The position numbers and the translations under genes are program-made. A DNA stretch of 64,000 nt from Notolepis coatsorum (taxonomy: Eukaryota; Chordata; Actinopteri; Aulopiformes; Paralepididae). Numbering within the stretch: position 1 is the stretch's first letter; each line of letters opens with the position of its first letter. Below, piece after piece: positions 55,538 to 64,000 of the stretch. Under the pieces are notes generated by a model. It saw nothing but the letters and a program-made list of their open reading frames with translations, was not told the DNA's origin and did no database searches. Location: NCBI GenBank assembly GCA_963971535.1, contig OZ020598.1:88302985-88366984 (forward strand), read 5' to 3'.

Positions 55538-58101
55538 AGTTCAAGTTCAAGTTCAAGTTCTTTAATAGTTGTCATACAGAAGTACAGAATACTTTCATAC
55601 AAAATGCTTCTTACTGTTACGCTCCAGAGACTGTGCTAGACAAGATAGTATCAAATAACATAATAACATAATATAGCATGAATTTAGAAGAAGAAAATGA
55701 GGTCACAGTGTTCGGTATAGACATATGTACAATGTTCTGAGTTACCATATAATATACAATACACAATACTATGCAGTGTACTAATGTACAGTACTATCTA
55801 GTGCAAAGCAGAAATGGGATGAGGTACAATTTTAGGTACAATTTACAGTAAGGTGTACGAGTTGTAGTGCAATCCTTCATCCATAAATATAAAGTGTGGG
55901 GAGTGGGTGCTACAGTGTGTTTGTTTAAAGTGGGTGTGTGCTATAAAGTGTGTGGAGTGGGTGCTACAGTGTGTTTGTTTAAAGTGAGTGTGTGCGTGTG
56001 GATGTGTGTGCTATGTGCGTTTGGTGGTTGTTGTTGTGTAGTGTTCATTCATTGTTCGTTTAGCAGCCTGATGGCCTGGGGATAGAAGCTACTTCTGAGT
56101 CTTTCTGTGCTCGCCTTGAGACTCCGGTATCGCTTGCCTGACCGCAGCAGTTCAAAGAGGCAGTTGTTCGGGTGACTGGAGTCTTTAATGATTCTCTTAG
56201 CCTTGCCCTTGCAACGCTTGTAGTAAATGTTCTGGAGGGTGGGGAGCCCCCCTCCAATTGTGCGTTCGGCTGCACGTGTCACTCTTTGTAGTCTGCTTCG
56301 GTCTTTTGCAGTGCTATTCCCAAACCAGGAGGTGATGTTGCCGGTCAAGATGCTCTCTATTGTACATGAGTAGAAGTTCTTAAGGATCTTCTGGCTGACT
56401 TGGAACTTCCTTAGGCGCCTGAGGAAGTAGAGGCGTTGTCGTGCCTTCTTCACCACACTGTTAATGTGTGTGGTCCATGTCAAGTCCTCGGATATGTAGG
56501 CTCCGAGGTACTTGAAGCTGTTGACTCTCTCAACCGGTGCCCCGTCGATGCTGAGGGGGCTGTAGTCCTTGACCCCCGACCTCCTGAAGTCCACAATCAT
56601 CTCCTTTGTTTTGCTGACGTTCAGGGAGAGGCTGTTTTCCTGGCACCATCCCGCCAGGACCTTGACCTCTTCCAGGTAGGCCCTCTCGTCGTTGGCAGAG
56701 ATCAGGCCCACCACCACTGTGTCGTCAGCAAATTTGACGATTGTATTGCTACTCCGCTGAGCCACACAGTCGTGTGTGTACAGGGAGTAGAGGAGGGGAC
56801 TCAGAACACAGCCCTGGGGGGCCCCTATGTTGAGGGTGATGGATGAGGAGGTGCAGTTGCCTGCTCTCACCACCTGGGGTCTGCCAGTCAGGAAGTCCAA
56901 GACCCACTGGCAGAGGTCATAGCCCAAGCCCAGGTCCCTGAGCTTGGCTATGAGTATGGAGGGGACTATGGTATTGAATGCCGAGCTGTAGTCGATGAAT
57001 AGCATTCTCACATAGTTCCCCTGCCTCTTGTCCAGGTGTGATGCTGCTGTGTGCAGCACATGGGATATGGCGTCCTCCGTGGACCTGTTGGGGCGGTATG
57101 CAAATTGCAGGGGGTCCATGTTGATGGGGAGGGAGGAGCAGATGTAGCCCTTTACTAGCTTCTCAAAGCACTTCATGGCTATGGAGGTGAGAGCTACAGG
57201 GCGGTAGTCGTTGAGGCAAGCAGGCTTGGATTTTTTGGGTACAGGGATAATAGTGGACTTCTTCAGGCAGGTGGGGATGACAGCCTGTTCTAAGGACAGG
57301 TTAAATATGTCAGTGAATACTGGGGCCAGTTGGTCGGCACAGACTTTTAGGACGCGGCCGGGGATGCCGTCCGGACCTGCTGCCTTCCTGATATTCACTT
57401 TTTTAAAGGTCCGCCTCACCTCATGCTCTGTTACCCTGAACACTGCGCCTCCATCAGCAGCCGACCCCCCCCCCCCATTGCCGAGGCTTGTGAGCTGGTG
57501 TTGTTATTACCAGCATCAAACCTCGCATAGAAGGTATTGAGGTCGTTTGCTAAGGAGATGTCACTGTTCAGTTTGAGGGAGGCGCCTTTGTAGTCTGTCA
57601 TCGTTTTGAGCCCCTGCCACATAGCTCTAGAGTCAGCTTGTTCAAACTGGAGTTCAATTTTATCCCTGTAGCGCCGTTTGGCCTCTGACACTGTCCTCCT
57701 TACGTTGTGTCGCGCCACCTTGTGGTCATTCATGTTGCCTGCCACTAGGCCGTCATTGTATGCTTTGGTGCGCTCTCTCAGAGCTTCACGGACGGATTTG
57801 TCTACCCAGGGTTTTTGATTTGGGTAAACTTTCATTTTGGTAGTGGGGATTGTTTCTTTCACCCTAGTACAAACATAGTCCAGCACTGTCTCCGTGTAGG
57901 CATTAATGTTATCTGTGTCGCGGAACACAATCCAGTCTGTGTGGTGAAACACTGACCGGATCGTCTCTTCTGACGTCAGATCCCATTTCTGCACCTCTCG
58001 CGAGACTACGGGAGTACTTTTAATTCTCTGTTTGTACTTTGGTGAAAGAAAAATTGACGCGTGATCTGATTTACCAAAGCCACTATCAGAATGCCACTAT
58101 C
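55538..58101 (-). mobile_element. L2-like LINE, 5'-truncated
   Basis: The 3' end consists of TTCAAG tandem units at about 55538-55560, followed inward by TTTAATAGTTGTCATACAG. The body holds a long 3' UTR and most of the RT ORF. The insertion is bounded by AGCTAG. The 5' endonuclease part is missing. Confidence 0.88.
56049..57994 (-). pseudogene. L2-like LINE reverse transcriptase with one frameshift
   Basis: Frame 57994-57431 covers the linker before RT (KPWVDKSVREALRERTKAYN). Frame 57443-56049 covers [61 protein letters not shown] and the active site [10 protein letters not shown], then the thumb and C-terminal domains to LLNEQ. The two frames meet at a run of about ten C on the plus strand (57465-57474), so a length change of one base explains the break. 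Apart from that the RT is complete. Confidence 0.92.
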
Positions 58102-58360
58102 AGCTAGCAATCAAAGGCCTTTTGAAATAAGAATGTTTTCAGGCCTGCTTTAAAAGAGTCCATGCTCTGTGGTGCCCTCAGCTGGATGGGGAGGCTGTTC
58201 CACAGGCGTGGTGCAGCCGAGCAGAAGGCTCGGTCCCCCATGGTGCAGAGCCGGGTACTGGGGACCCGAAGGAGCAGGCTACCTGCAGACCTGAGGGTAC
58301 AGGTGGAGGATTGTAGAGTGATGAGGGTGCGTGTCCGTTTTATGGAGTTATGGGTGAGCT

Positions 58361-59054
58361 AGGGGGTAGCCAGGCACCCGTATTACACTTGAAAAAGGAG
58401 CAGTGAAATGAAAGCATGTACAGTATGTCCACCCACACCAACCTTCCCATGTGCCTCCTGGACCGGGCACCACAGCAGGAGGCAGCAGCTCCCACTCTTC
58501 CTTCTCTACTATTTCTTGTTTCTCTTGCAACTTTCTTTTATGTTCCATGTTCTATTATTATTATTATCTCTTCTGCCGGTACCAACTTACTTTTGGCCCT
58601 GTCTTTTAAGCCCAGCGCCTTGGGCAGTCTCACAGCCAAGACGGTGTGTCGGCCCATGATTGCACACCTACAGATGAATCTTTTCAGAATCGGGTCCCTT
58701 CTGCCACTCCAATGTCACACATGCTACTGCCCTCAGACCCCCAAGATAATTTTTATATGGGCAGTCTGACTTGGGCTACTGTACCATATATTAGTGTTGC
58801 AATGCATGATAAATAAACAGTGAAAAAAGCTAAGAAATTGGATGGGGCTGGGACATTTGGGCCGAATAAAAATGTAAGATGAAAATCTTTCCAGCCTGTG
58901 GCAGGCAGTGGAGGTGTGAAATCCAGAACAATAGAAGTCACAAAGTGGAGTGGTGGAGTAGTGGTAGAGTAGCAGTAAAAGCTGGACTTCTAAGGGCTTC
59001 TACTGTATGTGCACACTATGTGTCCTCGATGATCCACTACTGTTACCCTGCAAA
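58361..59054. other. No gene seen
   Basis: No coding region or repeat recognised. Confidence 0.4.
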
Positions 59055-59305
59055 TGGTAAATGGCTGCATTTATATGGCAGCTTCTATCCAAAGCGCTTT
59101 ACACTTTTTGTTCCTCACATTTTACCCATTCACTCACACATTCACACACCGACGGTGGAGGCGACCATGCAAGGTGCCAACCTGCTCATCAGGAGCAATT
59201 AGGGGTTAAGTGTCTTGCTCAAGGACACTTCGACACGCTGCCACGGGAGGAGCGGGGAACTTTGGATTACCAGACGACTGCTCTACCTCCCGAGCCACTG
59301 CAGTT
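59055..59305 (-). mobile_element. tRNA-derived SINE (second family)
   Basis: Same family and orientation as 20177-20416: tail TGGTAAATGGCTGCATTTAT, body TTAAGTGTCTTGCTCAAGGA, inverted tRNA head ending GCTCTACCTCCCGAGCC. The B-box region is partly deleted (GGGGAACTTTGG). Confidence 0.85.
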
Positions 59306-59901
59306 AGTAGTCAGTCTGGTAAATGTTGAAGTCCAAAATAGGAAAGAAAAACTGCACTTGCTGATATACCACATGCTGTACATACACTACATATACTATA
59401 CATACACTACTAGGCTACATGCTGCAGTACATAGAACTGAGGCATCAACAGAAAAGTATAATATAATGTAGGCCTATGGTTTGTTTTGTTAACGTAGCGT
59501 AGCAAACAACTACCCATTGTGTTGTATCACAGTATTTGATTAATGTTAGCTACTTTTCTATACACATCCATGGAGCGGGTGGGTGGGTACACATATGGGG
59601 CTTTAGGTGCCTTTGCTAAAAGGCACATTTGCATTATTGGCACAGTTGATACTGGGGATAGAACCAGCAACCCTTCAACTACTAGACAGCCTTGCTGACC
59701 AACCTGCCGGCCAATAAGGATTTTGTTATAATGAATAATACAAGGAAGAATTCTCTGCAGGGACCACTATACCTCTAATGCAGGATATAGACCTTTTTAA
59801 AACATAAACGATCAAACGGGCCCAAGTGTATTTACTGTTATCTACTGCAGTGTGTGCCTATCAATAGTTGACAGGAAATATTCGTGGGCCTAAGCTGTTC
59901 C
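59306..59901. other. No gene seen
   Basis: Short tandem ACATACACTACATATACTAT near 59390; otherwise nothing. Confidence 0.4.
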
Positions 59902-59909
59902 CTAGCAAC

Positions 59910-60247
59910 TACGGGTGTAACGGTACACAAAAACCATGGTTCGGTACGTACCTCGGTTTTGAAGTCTCGGTATGGGTTTTCGGTACATTGGGGGAAAGTT
60001 TGGCTTGTTCCACTCAGGGGTGATGTAGTGTGCAGTAACTAATTGTACTTGTAGAGCCGTCAACGAATATTCTATATTGAAATTAATAATCGATTTGTTA
60101 AATAAAAAAAATAAAGAAATGATATTAGATTTGAAAAAAACAGATACAACGGTATGTTAACCACTAACAACCGCCCACCGTTGTATTCGTTCGGTACACA
60201 GCCGTACTGAACAGTTCGGTACGGATACGTGTACCTTTACACCCCTA
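59910..60247. mobile_element. hAT MITE with perfect TSD CTAGCAAC
   Basis: 338 bp. The ends are TACGGGTGTAACGGTACAC and, inverted, TAGGGGTGTAAAGGTACAC. CTAGCAAC stands at 59902-59909 and 60248-60255. GGTTCGGTACG-type sequence lies near both ends. Confidence 0.95.
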
Positions 60248-60309
60248 CTAGCAACGCATTTCCACCGAAAAGCTCTTTACAATAGGATAGATGCAAGATG
60301 GGATAGATG

Positions 60310-60400
60310 CACTAGCCATCAATATCTTGTGCAAATGATTAGGGCCTATTACAAAAAAAATCAATATCTTGTGCAAATGATTAGGGCCTATTAGCAAAAA
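60310..60400. repeat. Two-copy tandem duplication
   Basis: ATCAATATCTTGTGCAAATG with its following GATTAGGGCCTATTA occurs twice, about 45 bp apart. Confidence 0.9.
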
Positions 60401-63400
60401 ATTATCTCGTCTGCACCTTCAGAGTCTGAATGCAGTCAATGCTCGAGTCCTGAAAACTTGAGTACTACAACACTGGTACAACCATGCTACTATCCTAGTC
60501 TTTATCACTGAACAATTTACCAAAAGCAGGTGAGATCAGGAGATCTACAAATCCGTCCCATCAGGAATCCATTCGTTTTGTCAGAAAATAGTCTTGAAGA
60601 GTTGCGGTGTTGCGGAAAACACAAGGGAACATCCGTCTTCCCTGTGTGAACTTGGTTAATGAGCCAATAATGTTGTGACCGGTCTGAGCGGTCTCACTTC
60701 ACACATCTGACCATTTCACTAAAATATTGCTAGAGCAGCTGCGATCTAACGGCCCAGAGAAAACAAACATTCCCACTGCTTTTTTCTCCTGAACTGGCAG
60801 CTAGTACCCTTTGCTCTGCTTCTACAGGTAGGATCACTAACACAAAACCAATTTCTGGTCGAATTTTTTGAACAGTTTTTCAAATTAAACATAAGGAATG
60901 AATGGGAAAAGGAGGGAATTATTAAATAATATAAATATGCTATATTCATTGATATTTAATTATAGCATGGTTTCCATAAATGGGTCAGAAACTGCTACTT
61001 TAAATTATTTATGATAGAGGAGGGACCCGATATCCTGTGAGTAAGTGGCCTGGGAATATCTTGCCAACATCAGATGATCAGTCCAGACACCGAAGCCTAA
61101 TGCGCCAAATATCACAGATTAGTATTATATTGATAGCAATCTCCATCCCCAAACTAAACTAAACAGTATGGTTGAAGGCAGCACCTGTGTTCACCTCTCT
61201 CTGCATTGCCATGCACATTATTACCTACCTCTGACACAAAAATAGATTCTGTTCCTTTGAGGTTTTCTACCAATGGCTTTTATCAAGGATGACCACTGGC
61301 ACCCCTGGACATCGACACAGTTATCGTCATCAACTCAGTGTATTTGTAAATCTAGGGTGGGCGGATTTAGGCCTTGCAACGGATTGTCTGACAAATTAAC
61401 ATCTGCTACAACGATGGGATGAGGCTGTGGTTTGCTAATGGCAAGGTTGTTGATTTTGATGCTATACGGGCCATACAGTAATTAGAAAAAAGTACATTGT
61501 TTGATTTGATTGAAGGCAAGTTAAACTTTATATATAAATGTGTAAAAGTGTGACACATTTTCTTGAAGGAAAGAAAACATCAGAGTAGTCTACCTAGCAA
61601 CAGGGTTTAGCAAGGGGATGACACCGCATCAGACACTTTTAAAAGGCATTTATTGATGAAATACACACTTAGGTTTTGACAAAAGCTTCCGTAGTATTGT
61701 ACGTAAGAAATTCCAGCCCCGTTCTAGACCCAAAACTCCTTTTAATTAAATGTGGCAATGGAAACCATTTTATTACATGTGCAATAAATAACAATAGAAA
61801 AGGAGGCAAGGAAAAAGGACACCTGAATAAGTGCCTACGTCAACCAAAAGAAAACAATATCTGACAAACATCCGTCACAGAGAACAAAACAAAGGAGAGA
61901 GAAGAGAAGACCAAAATAAAAATCCAGTCATTTCATATTTCGGGTGCATTAGTGTGTTCTGAGATTTCCTGGTCACCCTCAGGACCAGGAAGGCATTTAG
62001 TGACCTGAGGAACTGACTGGAAATAAAATAAAATAAAAAGAAATAAAAAATTAAAGATTGGAGTTCTACGCTGATACCTGGAACCATCTGAGATACGTAT
62101 ATTGCACATTTTCCTTGCAAATACAATTAACCACATTGCCAAATTTACATAATTTTGCCAGACCTTGACCCAAAGATGATCATACTTTCTTTGTGTTTGT
62201 TATACATAGAGAGCATTGCGCAGACATGATCACACTTACAATAATAAAAAAAGGAGCTCCGTTACAAATTCATAATTTAAGCCACATGACATTTTACAAA
62301 TCCATGAGCACAAAGGAGAGGAAATCTCTTTTTCAAAAAATTCAAACAATTAAGCTACTGCAGAAGTCTTTTTTTTTTCTTGTATTCATTTTTTTGTCTT
62401 TTTTTAATTTTTTTAACAGTATAAATAAATAACAATAATACAAAATTTGACAGATATTGATGACATCTGTTGCTATGGCTCATACCACTGTGGGGGCTGG
62501 TCACTGTTGGCCAATTTTACGAGAATTACCGAAACCAGCAGTCTCAAAATAATCATAAATAAATGTTATGGAGTCATTTTCAAACAATTCCCTCCCTCCA
62601 AAAGGCCTTTCCTTATCTAAAACCGTCTGCTCCTAGTGGTCAGCGACAGAAGATCATCTCTGAAAGCATAATTTATAATGGAAATGTGATTAAAAAAAAG
62701 AAAAAAACAGTCCACAAATTAAAGGTGAATGTCACCTATTTTAAGAATTCACATTATGTTCCTGATTCTTTGCCCCGAGACAGTTCCCACAGTATTTGTG
62801 AACATGCACTGCTCTCTCCTAAAGCCAGGAAACAGAGACCCCTCTGTGATGTCCCCTGGATGTCAAATGTGGGCCTCCTCTCATAGACAATGAATGGGGC
62901 ACTGATCAAATGTTTGTGTGAGCTCTTAAAGCTTTTACACTCAAATCAAGCTTCAATTCTGGTTTGCACGTTATAAATCCTGGAAGATAAAACGCATTTG
63001 GCTCCACAAAGTCAACCCTGTGGCCATTGTTCAATTCCAGGCTTCTCTTCAGGGTCATTTCTGGCTTCAGGGGGAGAATGGTGCGTGTTGTTCACACATT
63101 ATTCACTGACCTGCCCCGGGGCAAAAGGAATAATGTGCATTTAAAAAAATGGACGGCATTACCCTTTAACCAGACAGCTGCTCCTAAAAGCGGCCCCACC
63201 TATTGGGATGTGATTCAGTGCACTTCAGCGTGGCGCTTTTGAGAGCGAGAGAGCCAAGACGCCTTCTTTAGAGCGGGAGCGATGACACCCCAGGCCTAGA
63301 CAATCCCTACTTTTGGAGTGTGTTTTTAGCTAGCTGTCTGAATGCCCCCCGCAGCCTCTCTCTCTCTCTAACCTTTCACTCGCACATTTACTTTCTCACA

Positions 63401-64000
63401 CGCACACATCGAGCCTGGCTGTGAGATCACTGAGCCTTCCAGAAGACTTCAAAACTGGGGAGTGTGAGGGAGCCGAGCAACAACTACAACAAAACAAACA
63501 AAAAAAGCCATCACACTCCCAGCGTGGAGACGTATTACAATGGAGTAAACACGGAGAGCCGCTTCAAGAACCCCGGGAACGCTTCCGCTACCCTCCTGAA
63601 TGAACACTAAATGAATCTCTGGCTGCCTTTAGAGAATATCCTTGGGAGGACATTGCAGAGTTCATGAAGTACACAGTAGAGAGCAAGTTAACCCAGACAT
63701 ACCGTTCGCCCTCCTCTCGCCACACACTCCGAAACTGGCAGGACGGTTAAAAGCTGCGAGGCCGTCGCAAATCAAAACCTCACAGCGGCGCTCGCACCCT
63801 TCGCCCCATGAGACGGATGCTGGCGGGAGATAGCAAATGGGCTGACAGGTCTTCAAGGTTAAATTAGAGAGAACCGGGGGAGTGTGTGGGTGAGCTGAAG
63901 CCTTGACAGGCCGTGACCTTCATCTGCGGGAGAAACCCTTCGGAGTCGGCACTGACCGCCGTCTGCAGCCGGGCAGTCAGTCAGGCACTCTGTAAGCCTC
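60401..64000. other. Unique-looking sequence, no gene recognised
   Basis: No open frame here resembles a known protein and no mobile element end was seen. The stretch 62990-64000 is the least repetitive and most GC-balanced of the window and might hold part of an untranslated region or conserved non-coding DNA. That is only an impression. Confidence 0.35.

Larger units (their letters stand above)
55335..58360. repeat. Dispersed repeat split by an L2 LINE
   Basis: The outer parts, 55335-55537 (TAATAATAATAATAAATTGT, GTAGTGCACTTTTCG) and 58102-58360 (AAGAATGTTTTCAGGCCTGC, GGGGAGGCTGTTCCACAGG), are the two halves of a common fish repeat; the family name is uncertain. AGCTAG stands at both sides of the inserted L2. 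Confidence 0.65.

Overview
This 64 kb window looks like accessory (intergenic or heterochromatic-like) DNA of a ray-finned fish, most likely a teleost. The reasons are the intron-bearing GT-AG genes and the mixture of element types: several hAT DNA transposons, TTAA-flanked MITEs, tRNA-derived SINEs, L2-like LINEs, Ty3/Gypsy, BEL/Pao and DIRS retroelements, plus (TAGA)n, (GA)n and (CT)n microsatellites. No ordinary single-copy host protein gene was recognised. Almost everything that codes is mobile DNA, and many junctions can be read to the base because target-site duplications (TSDs) are intact. The species cannot be named from the sequence.

Layout. 1-1.2 kb: microsatellite and a small satellite. 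1.18-13.06 kb: a nest. A decayed ZBED-type hAT holds a SINE and an L2 LINE; the L2 is split by an 8.9 kb element (2637-11544, perfect 8-bp TSD CCCTCAGT). Inside that element are two apparently intact spliced genes facing each other: an 11-exon THAP-finger DDE transposase-like gene on the minus strand (705 aa) and a 4-exon gene on the plus strand (162 aa) for a protein matching the cysteine-rich cytoplasmic (ballast) domain of P2X7 receptors. Their coding ends overlap antisense by 20 bp. 13-26 kb: satellite, SINEs, three hATs with exact TSDs (one nested in another), a decayed LINE split by a TTAA MITE. 26.35-39.54 kb: a four-level nest, TTAA MITE > SINE > non-autonomous Gypsy > BEL. The BEL copy has LTRs that differ only in run lengths and an unbroken ORF lacking the integrase core. 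39.7-40.2 kb: a 5'-truncated LINE tail. 40.26-54.87 kb: a minus-strand Gypsy element whose left LTR is split by a DIRS element (inverted terminal repeats, internal complementary region, a solo LTR and a 5S rRNA-like segment inside), whose protease region is split by a hAT, and whose right LTR holds a small tRNA-like insertion. 55.3-58.4 kb: a dispersed repeat split by an L2 LINE. 58.4-64 kb: mostly unique-looking sequence with one SINE and one hAT MITE.

How the parts relate. The nests give a relative order of insertions, and several elements supply internal empty-site controls: the second LTR for the DIRS insertion, and a short related hAT at 13.7-14.1 kb for the TTAA MITE. The part most worth following up is the convergent THAP transposase and P2X7-domain pair. 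The transposase would supply DNA binding and strand transfer; the role of its small partner is unknown. All reading was by eye without database searches, so family names rest on motif recognition.
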